64,000 nucleotides of DNA from Mercenaria mercenaria (GCF_021730395.1 NW_026463352.1:1-64000), one strand, 5' to 3'. Counted from the first letter of the stretch, positions 49,401 through 55,818 are shown. Notes: generated from the sequence alone by a model not told the origin. Made by a program: numbers and translations.

Positions 49401-49498
49401 CACTTTAAACTCCATTCATGACATCAGTTTTTAGTACTTGCCTTGGTACTTTCACTCGAATGAAATTTTTTTGGCGTGACCCTCCACATGGAAGCCAT
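22327..49498 (-). CDS. TIMM44: TIMM44, mitochondrial import inner membrane translocase subunit Tim44 (15-exon gene)
   Basis: Tim44 is the matrix-side peripheral subunit of the TIM23 presequence translocase. It docks mtHsp70 to the channel and binds cardiolipin through its C-terminal domain. Joining minus-strand exons 49442-49498, 42137-42247, 41087-41176, 38003-38080, 36359-36436, 35607-35756, 35214-35283, 33597-33666, 33088-33173, 30149-30241, 28149-28273, 26454-26504, 24915-25004, 23861-23971 and 22327-22446 gives 1380 nt, that is 459 residues plus stop. From memory of the human protein (452 aa), matching blocks include MKYDESDN, FSKTEMSEVLTE, LKDWCYEA, GKMMEQGPVL, KGEVVEGD, YVWALCRD and LLDIS. 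Intron phases after exons 1 to 14 are 0,0,0,0,0,0,1,2,1,1,0,0,0,0. All introns are GT-AG except the inferred first one (GC-AG). Residues about 1-58 should be the cleaved presequence, 59-290 the helical motor-binding part, and about 290-459 the Tim44-like membrane-binding domain. Exons 2-15 are very secure; exon 1 is probable. Confidence 0.95.
22958..23226 (-). repeat. tRNA-derived SINE, family S1, near full length
   Basis: Reading on the minus strand, the tRNA-like head (GCTTAGCTCGGTCTATGGAT) lies at the high-coordinate end. The body has GGGGAAGTTGGCAGTTACTT, and the tail reads GGCGTTAAACCCAAAACAAA. Lies in TIMM44 intron 14. It serves as the uninterrupted reference for the copy broken at 42520 and 42766. 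Confidence 0.85.
23390..23650 (+). mobile_element. Short Helentron-like element, TGCCCCC-type 3' end
   Basis: Starts CAAGAGCTGTCACTAATGGT with hairpin GTCACTAATGGTGAC and ends ACCTCCCTTCTGGGGGGCAT then AATAA. The interior has CCTTGACCTTTGACCTTGAC and a single repeat unit. Confidence 0.7.
23861..23971 (-). CDS. TIMM44: TIMM44 exon 14
   Basis: One hundred eleven nt, IAAGKMMEQGPVLVISFNAQ then QTMVVRNAKGEVVEGDA. This is the conserved core of the C-terminal domain. GTGAGT donor, phase 0 on both sides. Confidence 0.97.
24502..24648 (-). repeat. SINE S1, 3' part only
   Basis: Shares tail and body (TTGTTTTGGGTTTAACGC ... AACTGCCAACTTCCCCAC) with 22958-23226 but lacks the tRNA head. In TIMM44 intron 13. 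Confidence 0.8.
24915..25004 (-). CDS. TIMM44: TIMM44 exon 13
   Basis: Ninety nt, PFNVLMHPIKTAKSNGLRID then NKILDVSNVD. It corresponds to human HPIQQAKALGLQFHSRILDI. GTGAGT donor, phase 0 on both sides. Confidence 0.97.
25041..25942 (+). mobile_element. Helentron-like tandem-repeat element, TACCCCCC-arm family
   Basis: Starts CTAGAGCTATCACTAAAGGT with hairpin ATCAC/GTGAT and arm ATGTACCCCCC. About four units of roughly 180 bp carry AACAAAGTCCCATAACTCTG. Then a GACAGACGGACAGAC microsatellite (25850-25890), then TTGTCGGGGGGTACAACAA. In TIMM44 intron 12. Confidence 0.85.
26454..26504 (-). CDS. TIMM44: TIMM44 exon 12
   Basis: Fifty-one nt, AMAHGEEEVLKDWCYEA. It corresponds to human AMISGELDILKDWCYEA. 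Phase 0 on both sides. Confidence 0.97.
26640..26950. repeat. Dispersed palindrome-family repeat with CRE motif
   Basis: The left part matches 17200-17390 (TGACGTCA at about 26688). The right part, 26798-26950, is a hairpin: CACTATTTATGCA pairs with TGCATAAATAGTG around the centre CACTCGGGCTGCGCCCTCGT. In TIMM44 intron 11. Confidence 0.8.
27552..27870. repeat. Palindrome-family repeat, second type
   Basis: Arms TGATTTGTCGCTGAATAAAT and the near complement end at 27682, centred on ATCACGAGGGCGTAGCCCGA, the reverse of the 26798-26950 centre. The flank to about 27870 includes GTGACGTCAG and a repeated AATAAATCACTG. In TIMM44 intron 11. Confidence 0.75.
27900..28085. repeat. Dispersed CCACGAAATTTC repeat
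   Basis: AT-rich segment with CCACGAAATTTTATCC, ACCACGAAATTTCATGG and AAATGATTTTCCAGTATA. Related pieces occur at 30960-31029 with 32976-33045 and at 35365-35485, in various orientations. Class unknown. Confidence 0.55.
28149..28273 (-). CDS. TIMM44: TIMM44 exon 11 (start of Tim44-like domain)
   Basis: One hundred twenty-five nt, GMFSKTEMSEVLTEVCKMDP, then a segment ending DVIPNLLE. Near-identical to human GLFSKTEMSEVLTEILRVDP. GTA donor, phase 0 exit. Confidence 0.97.
28709..29867 (+). mobile_element. Helentron-like tandem-repeat element, ATCCCCC-arm family
   Basis: Starts CAAAGCAGTCTGAAAGACAG with arm TAAATCCCCCGCCAC and ends CCACTTGTGGCAGGGGGATT then AAAAA. Seven or so units of about 150 bp carry TTGTGACCTTGACCTTGA, ATGGCTGACTCATGAGTTCT and CTTCAAGGGGTTTAGGAGAT. 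In TIMM44 intron 10. Confidence 0.87.
30149..30241 (-). CDS. TIMM44: TIMM44 exon 10
   Basis: Ninety-three nt, VFDLKMKYDESDNIVVRGTR then FFTDKISSLF. MKYDESDN is identical to human. The split glycine codon at the end joins exon 11 to give GGMFSKTEMSEVLTE. Confidence 0.97.
31030..32975 (+). mobile_element. Helentron-like tandem-repeat element, CTCACCT-arm family
   Basis: Starts CAAGAGGGCCATGATGGCCG (hairpin GGCCATGATGGCC) with arm CGCTCACCTGAG. It ends with GACAGACAGACGGACGACGG, a TGTCACTACGTGACA hairpin and GGTGAGCTAAAA. The interior has two sets of tandem units (AAAGGGAGGTAATTTGACAT; GGGGCCATAACTCTTGAACC). Interrupted by the hairpin MITE at 31324-31530. Sits inside a CCACGAAATTTC repeat in TIMM44 intron 9. 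Confidence 0.9.
31324..31530. mobile_element. 207-bp hairpin MITE (TGAGCCG...CGGCTCA family), copy 2
   Basis: Terminal arms TGAGCCGTGCCATGAGAAAA and complement extend about 70 bp with few mismatches. More complete than the copy at 11676-11837. It interrupts the element at 31030-32975 and is therefore younger. Confidence 0.88.
33088..33173 (-). CDS. TIMM44: TIMM44 exon 9
   Basis: Eighty-six nt, reading ETVGVVLHKDSKWHESWQNF then KDNNEFVN. It aligns with human GVVLHKDSKWYQQWKDFKEN. The final A joins AG of exon 10 to give a lysine codon. Confidence 0.96.
33597..33666 (-). CDS. TIMM44: TIMM44 exon 8
   Basis: Seventy nt: two bases complete the split codon, then KLRMRSDRLDPSERDSRIFE and PD. It aligns with human RLRKRTEFAGDKFKEEKVFE. 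The codon AA|T is completed by exon 9. Confidence 0.95.
34131..34974 (+). mobile_element. Helentron-like tandem-repeat element, CTCATCT-arm family
   Basis: Starts CAAAAGCACCGCCTTGCGGG (hairpin GCACC/GGGTGC) with arm GCTCATCTTTCTGATTTTTT, and ends AAAAAATCAGATGAGCTAAT then AAAA. Four units of about 165 bp carry GCAAAAAGCAGGATGGAGTT and AAGCAATAGCTTTGATAGTT. In TIMM44 intron 7. Confidence 0.88.
34972..35072. repeat. Worn palindrome-family repeat
   Basis: AAAATCATTGTTTG pairs with CAAACAATGATTTT around TGTCACTCAGGCTGTGATCG, a decayed form of the centre seen at 26870 and 27610. It abuts the end of the element 34131-34974. Confidence 0.6.
35214..35283 (-). CDS. TIMM44: TIMM44 exon 7
   Basis: Seventy nt, GVKAVKKEFDETALSKAKHY then KPP. 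It matches human GVESVKKEIDDSVLGQ. Enters in phase 0 and leaves in phase 1 (one G left over). Confidence 0.95.
35607..35756 (-). CDS. TIMM44: TIMM44 exon 6
   Basis: Fifty codons, from TLEEVQKSDFVKKGMEV to TVQTVSK. It matches the human region HEVSKSDLGRKIKEGVEEAA ... GGEKLGRTAAFRALSQ. Glycine/lysine-rich amphipathic helices of the Hsp70-contact part of Tim44. Phase 0 at both ends. Confidence 0.96.
36359..36436 (-). CDS. TIMM44: TIMM44 exon 5
   Basis: Twenty-six codons, ENIGMESDTTETFKKGIKDV onward, in the helical N-terminal region. Conservation is moderate, but the frame, GTA donor, CAG acceptor and position between exons 4 and 6 are all consistent. Confidence 0.92.
36667..37686 (-). mobile_element. 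Helentron-like element, GAGTCGG-arm family, no tandem array
   Basis: On the minus strand it starts CAAAGGCCTGAAGGGCCTGA (hairpin GGCC/GGCC) with arm TGAGTCGGCTAA. It ends with hairpin AAAGGCTTTCAGCCTTT and then AGCCGACTCAAAAA. The 1 kb interior shows no tandem units and no protein. In TIMM44 intron 4. Found by looking for the shared end layout. Confidence 0.7.
38003..38080 (-). CDS. TIMM44: TIMM44 exon 4
   Basis: Twenty-six codons, ENLKKFRQEKEKLESSDAIK onward, a charged helix. It matches the human SIKKFRDEARRLEESDVLQE segment. GTAAG donor and CAG acceptor, phase 0. Confidence 0.95.
38108..40314 (+). mobile_element. Helentron-like tandem-repeat element, TGCCCCC-arm family (interrupted)
   Basis: Starts CAAGAGCTGTCTCCATAGGA with arm ACATGCCCCCGA and ends CCCTTCGGGGGCATAAAA after a GACAGACCGACAGACGG run. 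Units of about 170 bp carry GTGACCTTGACCTTTGAGCT and CTTGCGCGCGACATGTCGTC. Split at 38813/40098 by another element. In TIMM44 intron 3. Confidence 0.88.
38814..40099 (+). mobile_element. Helentron-like tandem-repeat element, TCGACTAT-arm family, nested
   Basis: Starts CAAGAGCTGTCACAGGAGAC with hairpin CTGTC/GACAG and arm GTGCTCGACTATTTCG, and ends CTTCGTATAGTCGAGCTAAA. About seven units of roughly 145 bp carry TGGTGCCAGAGTTATGCACC and AAATCCATTCAGTAATAACA. The insertion splits GAAAAATGACC of the host element, whose sister units show the intact site. Confidence 0.9.
40399..40673 (+). repeat. tRNA-derived SINE, family S1
   Basis: The head CCGCTTAGCTCAGTAGGTAG has an intact A box. A worn B box (GCGAGTTCGGGGTG) follows. 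The body matches the other S1 copies in reverse, and the tail is GTGTTAAGCCCAAAACATA. In TIMM44 intron 2. Confidence 0.85.
41087..41176 (-). CDS. TIMM44: TIMM44 exon 3
   Basis: Thirty codons, starting VRSYSDGRKGFFENIYENLK. It corresponds to the human KSYSSGNRKGFLSGLLDNVK block, which begins the mature protein. Donor GTAAGT, acceptor CAG, phase 0. Confidence 0.93.
41780..42100. repeat. Nested hairpin repeat just inside TIMM44 intron 2
   Basis: TTATCACATGTT at about 41791 pairs with AACATGTGATAA at about 41969. A second hairpin, 41979-42088, pairs GGAATATTACAT with ATGTAATATCC and TTGAATTTATTAAACTTGTT with its complement. Ends about 40 bp from exon 2. Confidence 0.65.
42137..42247 (-). CDS. 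TIMM44: TIMM44 exon 2 (presequence region, Cys-rich)
   Basis: Thirty-seven codons flanked by AG acceptor and GTAAGT donor, phase 0 on both sides. It ends in DSFTCQ and joins VRSYSDGRKG of exon 3. It contains a CX2C-X11-CX2C arrangement (FCREC ... CVVC), unusual for a presequence. Assignment rests on the in-frame join and correct spacing, not on sequence identity. Confidence 0.8.
42520..42617. mobile_element. 98-bp hairpin MITE with 10-bp target duplication in the SINE
   Basis: CAGGGGTACATCACATAAAG and the near complement form arms of about 46 bp. It is flanked by ATTTCAGTCA at 42510-42519 and 42618-42627, present once in the intact SINE at 22958-23226. Confidence 0.9.
43616..44719 (+). mobile_element. 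Helentron-like tandem-repeat element, TGCCCCC-arm family, in the LINE
   Basis: Starts CTAGAAATGTGTCCATGGGA (hairpin TGTCC/GGACA) with arm AGATGCCCCCACT. Six units of about 163 bp carry CAGGGGCCATAACTCCTACA and CCAGGTGCACAACTACACAT, then a GGACGGACGGAAGGACGG run, then AAAGTGGGGGCATAAAA. Splits the LINE between KKLLK and RDRLY. Confidence 0.9.
45281..46233 (+). mobile_element. Helentron-like tandem-repeat element, TCGACTAT-arm family, in the LINE
   Basis: Starts CAAGAGCTGTCGGAGGAAAG with arm CGCTCGACTATTCAA and ends TATGAATAGTCGAGCTAA. Five units of about 180 bp carry GTGTGTGAAGTTTCAATCCA and TACTGAGATACCAGCTTACA. It splits the LINE inside the conserved PPVFKKGEKFKPSNYRPVSL stretch, after TTTAA. 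Confidence 0.9.
46417..47550 (+). CDS. LINE reverse transcriptase, C-terminal two thirds (open)
   Basis: A 377-codon open frame. Visible RT motifs are MDFSKAFDVVDH (block with the first catalytic Asp), GVPQGSVLGPLLFLLYINDL, and KLFADDCIIYR containing the FADD catalytic pair. Next come WERKWRMAFNVDKCHIMHI and the typical tail RPSLEYCATVWDPY ... KLENVQKRAARF. The frame opens only after worn sequence upstream, so the first Met is not a natural start. It is the best-preserved part of the LINE. Clade named from motif style (jockey/CR1 group), not from a search. Confidence 0.9.
   Translation: MGFVHDLVKSVKEGQVDVTIMDFSKAFDVVDHRRLLHKLKFYGIRGNAHHWIKAFLNNRTQKVVVDGAMSSVATVDSGVPQGSVLGPLLFLLYINDLPASVRSDVKLFADDCIIYRVIRSAVDSQTLQADLDRLAGWERKWRMAFNVDKCHIMHITPPISKPVMTDYFLHNQPLSEVKQATYLGVELSSNLSWSPHISKITNKASQDLGFLKRNLHSAKPETKAAAYKSIVRPSLEYCATVWDPYQLNDKQKLENVQKRAARFDTNSYSKSPGTVTQLLQQLQRESLEHRRQNIRLSLFHKIHYELVYIIPLKYMDPLLRTSRHHHQLAYHIPHSSVDYIKYSFFPRTIVEWNSLPVHLVSADSNTVSGLTVLPHIP
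48253..48948. mobile_element. 696-bp long-arm TIR element, TTAA-type flanks
   Basis: ACAGGCTGGTAACATTGCCC and its complement start arms of roughly 230 bp with few differences, including a GCCCGATCGGGC palindrome. Flanks are TTAA on the left and TAAA on the right, suggesting a TTAA-duplicating superfamily (piggyBac or Kolobok type). No transposase. In TIMM44 intron 1. Confidence 0.82.
49442..49498 (-). CDS. TIMM44: TIMM44 exon 1 (probable start exon)
   Basis: Nineteen codons from ATG (A at -3, G at +4, a strong start context), reading MASMWRVTPKKFHSSESTK. It ends at AAG followed by GCAAGT, a good GC-type donor, and joins exon 2 in phase 0. The basic, Ser/Thr-containing start suits a mitochondrial presequence, and the resulting 58 residues before the conserved SYS motif match the human spacing of about 50. 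A GC donor and little sequence conservation keep this provisional; the start exon could lie elsewhere upstream. Confidence 0.5.
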
Positions 49499-49740
49499 GA
49501 TGGATTTTAATCGGTGTGCGGCATTATTTTCGCACAGTCATAATAATAAAGTTTATGTGCCGTAAGGCCAAACACCACTAAATCCGGCTGTTAAATCCCC
49601 TTAGGTAGCAAGGTACACTTAGATTCGAAAAGTTTGTACAAGACCAGACTTACAGGTAGCGAGTCATAATATTGCACGTCCTTAATGAGCAGAATCAGGG
49701 TGGCCATCTTATAAATTGTGTGCATGTATTGTGCTTTAAA
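49499..49740 (-). promoter_or_regulatory. Presumed TIMM44 5' flank
   Basis: If exon 1 is right, the promoter lies here. No TATA box or clear NRF-type site was recognised. This is positional inference only. Confidence 0.25.
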
Positions 49741-51991
49741 TCAATGACAGGATCAGGACTCTCATACAAGAATAATTAAAGAAAGTGATCATAAACGAAA
49801 GTTTTACACAATCCATTAAAAATAGCATGGTAAAATCATCAATTTTGCACTTTTTGAACAACCTGCAATGATCCCTTGCAGGAACAAGATCCAATTTTAT
49901 TGCATTTCTCAATTTAATAGTCCCGAAGTTACTGAAGTACAGGATAATAATGGAATGGGGGCCCATGATCTATTTCGTTTTTCCTTTTCACAAAATAGCA
50001 AAAATGTTCCTGAGTATCAATCACCAAGCATGGAACCCTTCTATGATTTGAATTTCCCGCGCCAAGGTGACTCATCGATTCATACAAAGCTAACAGCAAT
50101 TAGTTTTACAACTGACATCAGAATTCTACATGTATCAGCTGTTCAAATTTTCTAAAGAATTTACAATCATTACCTCTCACTTTAATTTACAGATATCTAA
50201 AATCACGAAGTTCCAATTATTACAAATATTGACGGGGGCCAAAAACTCGAAGTGTACCCGGCTAACTTACTTTAACACACGCACATCTTGCTACTGTTTT
50301 TCATTTTGTGTATTTCTTATTCTTATTAAAGCCTTGATATGGAATAAACTTTCGACATTTTGTAGCAATTCATATTCCCATAGACCTATTAAAGTTCCCA
50401 TCATGGCATAAAGAACTATATCGCCATTATAGAAAAAGAAAAAGGGGTGTTAACTTTTATATAAGAAAATTACAGTTCCTGATCTACAACCCTTTGAATT
50501 TACTCCTTTTCGCTTCGTCTCGAGACATAAAATTCTTACGCTGCCATATTTACCTTGCATGCGATAGGAACATACCGATTTCGATAGAATGCTATACATA
50601 TATACTGAAACGTAGAAGAATAAAAAAAAACACGATACTATTACGAAAGATGACGAAGAAAGGGAGAAAGTTTAGAACTATTTATATCTGGTCTACTATT
50701 TGCTACAAACTTTTGGCGCTAAAGCAACAGGCACTTTCTTTAGAGAACAAAAGAATCTGGGTTCAGCATAAAAATTTCAAGAAAAGTAAGAAAAGGCATA
50801 TTTGTCCCTTAATTTAGCAAAATATATCATCTGCTGATAATGATTTAATATCTTTTCTATATAATTATACAGAAAGAAATACAAATGTACGAGATCAGTA
50901 TTATACAGTATGTCCTTAGTAAATATGTTTCATGCTTACATGGGTTTGAAACTCTTTAAATATTTTAAAGGTTATGAAAGCCGATAACTGATTTGCAAAA
51001 ATTCCTTTGTGTGCAAATGTCTTAATTAATTTACAGATTCACAAAATTATTTATTGCAATCTATTGTATCAAGTGGTCTTCAGATAACAAAAGTCTAAAA
51101 TAAACAAAAGCTAACCGTTAAAAATTATTCAGTCTTTTGCACGCGTAAACATGTCAAAACTAACCTTACACCGCAACATTTATCCACGGAATTAAACGTA
51201 TACTTCCGTGATTTATCCATCATTTTGAAATTTTTTTAAGTATAGAAACAGAAATAATCCATGTTGATGCATCTTGCATCTATGTTCAACTACTGTTTGG
51301 AGCCAAATTTTACGCAGCCAATAAAAATAAAGAAGTCATGTGATACTGTTCAATGCTGTTCTGGCAATGCTCTGGCGAACTTTCACATCTGGCCAGAATG
51401 TTTTGAAGAAGAAAATATAGATAAAATATTCTGGTGACGTTTTGGTGATCAAAATCATGTGATAAAGTTTCGGGTGATGTTATGGCAAACTATTTATTCA
51501 TGTGGTGAGTTTGCAGCAAAGTCACCGAAACGTTTGGCGAAAGATCGCCGCTAACGACAGACTCCTGCAAACATTTATTACTCTGGTAAACTAAAATGTT
51601 TGCGGCACATTTACCGCGACATTAAGGCAAATTTGCAGCAAATATTTAATTTTGGTAAGGGTTTGATTCGTTATTGTGTAAAAATAATAAGTGCTTCAAT
51701 CGATTTTCCTAGCTCCGTGCAGATGGTCAGGTCTAAAATCTTACCTGAGTTAGCAGCAAGCTCCCCACAGCGGTTACCTACATTGTGTTTATTATAACTC
51801 TTCTTGGGTGAGGCGATTACTGAAGGTGAAAATGATGATGATGATGAACCGCTGCATTCACGAGATACTACATGACGATGAGAAAGGCACATAAAACTGC
51901 AAATAGACTGTTCCACGCGTTAAATACAACATATTAAATGTATTCGATAAGACAGATCAGTGTAACAGACTACGCTGCAAATAAATAAAAA
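49741..51991. other. Intergenic stretch, no supported gene
   Basis: Three medium open frames on the plus strand (about 49868-50155, 50130-50411, 50494-50817) have basic, low-complexity translations without recognisable motifs or splice signals. I treat them as chance. A short ATGATG run lies near 51833. Confidence 0.3.
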
Positions 51992-53155
51992 CAAGAGGGT
52001 CATGATGACCCTGGATCGCAAACCTGAGTAATATGAGCTACATGTTTCAAATGTCAAACTGATGCTAAATTATTAAGAAAGTCAGTAGTCAGTAGGTTAA
52101 ATTCATGGTCAATGAAAGTCAGTTTTAAGATAGGTGTGCAAAACTGTGTATGTCATCCAAATTTTAAGGCCGTGTATCTTGAAAAACAAGAAAGTAGGTC
52201 AGCAGGTCAAGGTAACAGTCAAGTGACATCATATTACTTGGAGTTATCAGGTAATTATAATTAAACAGTCTTTGAAACAAGATCAGATAATTTCTTAAGT
52301 ATTTTTTACCATTTAACTCATATAATAACTATGTGACCCCGGGGTAGGGCCTCTTTTAACCCTAGGGGCATAATTATAACAATTTTGGTAGGGGACTACT
52401 AGGCAATACATCATACCAGGCCTTGTGGTTTCAGACAAGAAGACTTTTAAAGTTTTTTTTAAAGTCTATGTAAAATTTGGGACCCCCAGGGCAGGGCCTC
52501 TTTTAACCCGAGGGGTACAATTTGAACAATTTTGGTTGCAAACCAAATATCATAGGCCTATATCTTGTGGTTTCAGACAAGAATATTTTTAAACTTTTAT
52601 CCTATATCAGTCTATGTAAAACTTGGGACCCTTGAGGCGGGGCCATATTTGACCATAGGGGGATAATTTGAAAATTCTTGGTAAAGGACTATAAGATGAT
52701 GGTACATACCAAATATCAAAGCCCTAGGCCATGCGGTTTTGTACAAGAAGATTTTCAAAGTTTTCCCTATATAACTCTATGTAAACCATGTGACCCCTGG
52801 GACGGGTCCATATTTGACCCTAAGGAAATAATTTGAAAACTATTGGTAGAGAACGATTAGATGATGCCACATACCAGATATGAAAGCCCTAGGCCCTGAG
52901 GTTTTGGATGAGAAGATTTTAAAAATATTTCCTTTCGGTTGCCGTGGCAACCAGAGTTCTGCATGGAATTCAATTATTTGAAGAATTTTGAAAGGGTGCC
53001 ATCCAAGGGTCATTCCTGGGAAGTTTGGTATTATTATGCCCAGTGGTTTTCAAGAAGAACAGTTTTTTAGAAAATGTTGACGGACGGACGACACACGACG
53101 GACATTGAGCGGTCACAAAAGCTCACCATGAGCCTTTGGCTCAGGTGAGCTAAAA
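51992..53155 (+). mobile_element. Helentron-like tandem-repeat element, CTCACCT-arm family
   Basis: Starts CAAGAGGGTCATGATGACCC (hairpin GGGTCATGATGACCC) with the arm worn to GATCGCAAACCTGAG. About four units of roughly 150 bp carry TTTTAACCCTAGGGGCATAA. Then GGACGGACGAC and a GCTCACCATGAGCC hairpin, ending TCAGGTGAGCTAAAA. Confidence 0.88.
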
Positions 53156-53257
53156 CATATCAATGAGTAACTTTCCGAAAAAAGAAATACTCTGCCCTTT
53201 AGATTCAAAAGTTATATCTGGACCTCTGGGTTTTGATTTTTGTGTTTTTAGTTTTTA

Positions 53258-53281
53258 TTATTATTATTATTATTATTATTC
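53258..53281. repeat. (ATT)n microsatellite
   Basis: About eight tandem ATT units. Confidence 0.9.
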
Positions 53282-53485
53282 ACCATTTTCTGTTCTGTTC
53301 TTTTAACCAAATCTGGTTTAAACAACTCGTAATAGCATGCAGTGATTAATGTACAGTAACAGGAAGTAATCGCTGCGGAGAGTTTGAGGTAACAGAAGTA
53401 GGACGAAACGGAAACGGTCATCAGTCCATCGAGATTCAACTCAAATTTGCGAAAAAAGAAAACGGTCTCGAGACACTTTTCTTAC

Positions 53486-53863
53486 CACCATTATTTTCGC
53501 CTGGTCACATACTTTACAAGTACACATATGTTTTATGTCAGACATTTGCGATGAAAAGGGTACATGTAGCGTACGGTGTGCATTCTGGATCATTTTTGCC
53601 TCAAAATTTAGTGTCCTAACACCGGAGCTTTCCTCCTCTTTATCAAAGACGAAACGGAATTGGTAGGTTGGAAATGTTACATGATGAAGTGCTAAGTATA
53701 CGCAATACATCCATTCTACACTCCTCTGGCAATTCTCAAAATTAGACTTTTTATGGGTTGTTTTTTTCGTACTGGTATCAATGCAGAATTGTAGAATTTC
53801 CAACTTTACTGTCTTGCTCCCATAAATTAATACACTGACAAAGTTAAACACATTAAAATTCAT
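53486..53863 (-). CDS. Weak coding candidate
   Basis: A 126-codon open stretch on the minus strand runs up to a GTG|GTAAGA donor at 53484-53485. The part nearest the donor is rich in charged residues and has a CTCKVCDQ motif. The surrounding DNA keeps more CpG than its neighbours. No family recognised, and the start or acceptor is not determined. Chance remains a real possibility. Confidence 0.18.
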
Positions 53864-53969
53864 TCATTTCATTCATTTATTTTATATGCGTATTTATTTC
53901 TTTCTTGTTTATCTATGCGCACACACCCGCCTCCGTCTATAGAATTCAACTATAGCCCCATTTCACTTA

Positions 53970-54900
53970 TGTTATTGTGAAAGACTTTGAAAAATCATAT
54001 TCTAACATCTGTTTAATTTCTTCCGAGACACTACTATTTTCCATTGTTACCAGTCTGGTTTCGTGCTAGGCGAAGAAAGGGTTATATTTTTTGTCATAAG
54101 CAAGAATTTTGATAGGGTTTGGCACCGTGCTCAAGAGCACTAGTATCCGTGGAAATCTGTTGCATTGGTTTTCTATATATCTCTCAACCAGGTGTCAACG
54201 GGCCGTTATTCCTAGAGCGTCTTCAAGCATAAGATAAAGCCCTTAAGGTACAACTATTTGCTTTCCGGGTGTATTCATAACAACGACATTGACACCAAAT
54301 TGAATTCGATATAAAACCTTTTCGCAGACGACACCAGTCAGCTTATGATCGTGGAATTTCCTCTTGTAGTAGTTACTCAACTAAAATCTGATGTTAACAG
54401 GATTACGGAATGGGCTGAAACATGGCTTGTGAACTTGACATACCTCCTCAATAACCGTGGTAGAACTGTCCAACACATAAATTCCTTTCTCCGATCCACA
54501 TTGACAGCACGGCTGCTCTATCCTACGAGGATAAACAGGTCAAAAGTTTAGACTCTTTCTAATCCTACCAGAATACCAACATACTCTGTTCTCTATGGTG
54601 CCTGGTGAGCACAGGTTATTCACACTTGTCTTAGGACTGAGTTTTGGGTCTCAACCAAGACTTATTTTCGGATCGCCTCTCTATACATTTTGAGGTATTG
54701 AAACTATATACCATTATCTATGCCGTTGTTCCAACTTCAACGATATCAGAACAGCACCCTTTGACAGCATAAGACCTCTAGCGGACTTCTCGCTAAGAAT
54801 CTTCTCTACGGCGATGATAACTTAAGTTTGCAACAAAACAAGCTGATATTTGATGCTGTATATCGCTTTATAAAGCGTAATGGAGAGTTGACAATAAATA
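53970..54900 (+). mobile_element. Decayed non-LTR retrotransposon (LINE) fragment
   Basis: Fragments of reverse transcriptase in order: NFDRVWHRAQE near 54108, LHWFSIYLSTRCQ near 54162, ADDTSQLMIVEFPLVVV near 54337 and DVNRITEWAETWLVNL near 54390. They correspond to the FDRVWH, GLL-WF-SYL and ADDTS-W-AEKW regions of jockey/CR1-type RTs. The GVPQGS motif is gone and several frames are needed. Older than the LINE at 46 kb and of a different subfamily. Confidence 0.65.
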
Positions 54901-55679
54901 GTACATTTTCATTCTAATAAGTCACACAACCCCTATCCATTCCTCGACTTTTCAATCTTCTATTATTTTTTCTTGAAATTACCTCCCTTCTATACTCAAT
55001 ATACACGCTACAATTCTTCAATGTTTGCTATTATCTCCTGCTACTTAGCATTTGTGGTAGTTATTTCATAATTCTGTATGCAGTCAACTAGTGACATTTT
55101 TACACCAGACATAGTTACTACTTTTAACTACTACTGCTCAAAAAGGAATGCTGAATAAATTTCAGATTATTAGCTAATCTTTCCGTACTCATTGCCACAA
55201 CATTTCAAAATTGTTTTGTCTACCACTTTTTTTTTAAATTTCAGAGTTTAATAAAATGGCTTATGTCAATGTAATCACGGTATTTTAGATCGTATATTCA
55301 ATGCCTGCCATCATTGTATTTAATTCATCTGCAAAAAGAGGAGCTATTTTAGTTAATTCTATCGTTCACTTCCTTTTGTTATTGTATGTATATTTGTCAG
55401 TTGCCATGCACAAATGTACATTATGAAATAAATATGTTTAAGACCTAATGTCGCCCCGCCGAATGTCGCTCCGTCTTACATCTGCCCGCTGAATTTCGCC
55501 CGGCTTTTCAACTTTTATAACTAAATTTCAATTTTATACAATTCCCTATATACGTAACATATCCTGTAATTTGTAAAGCATTGAGGACAAACAACAGTGT
55601 ATGTCAATATTTTCTTAGACATGTTATAGGTAACGTAAAAAAAGCCACCAGATGGAAAAACACAAGGAAAGATACGTAC

Positions 55680-55797
55680 CTCTAGGTATGTATTTTTAGA
55701 AGATAAGTGAAGAAGGGATGGAGGGATGTCAATTGTCAGCTCAATGTCTATATTCAATGCCTCAACAAGTGTAAGGGTGTTAGCGTATTTGTTTAAT
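55680..55797 (-). CDS. Internal exon of an unidentified gene
   Basis: A 118-nt segment opens with one base of a split codon and then reads 39 codons: LNKYANTLTLVEALNIDIEL, then TIDIPPSLLHLSSKNTYLE. The 3' side is GAG|GTACGT, a strong donor. The 5' side is CTTTTCTGCTAG preceded by CTGATAAC, a good branch point. Stops lie in frame just upstream in the presumed intron. I do not recognise the protein and saw no convincing partner exons between 50 and 62 kb, so its gene may continue beyond the window or the segment may be an isolated relic. It lies on the same strand as TIMM44, upstream of it. A SINE begins about 20 bp upstream of its acceptor. Confidence 0.45.
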
Positions 55798-55818
55798 CTA
55801 GCAGAAAAGTGTTATCAG

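Noticed and set aside
49868-50817. Three consecutive medium open frames on the plus strand as a possible gene
   Set aside because: Basic, low-complexity translations, no motifs, no splice sites linking them, and composition like surrounding AT-rich DNA.
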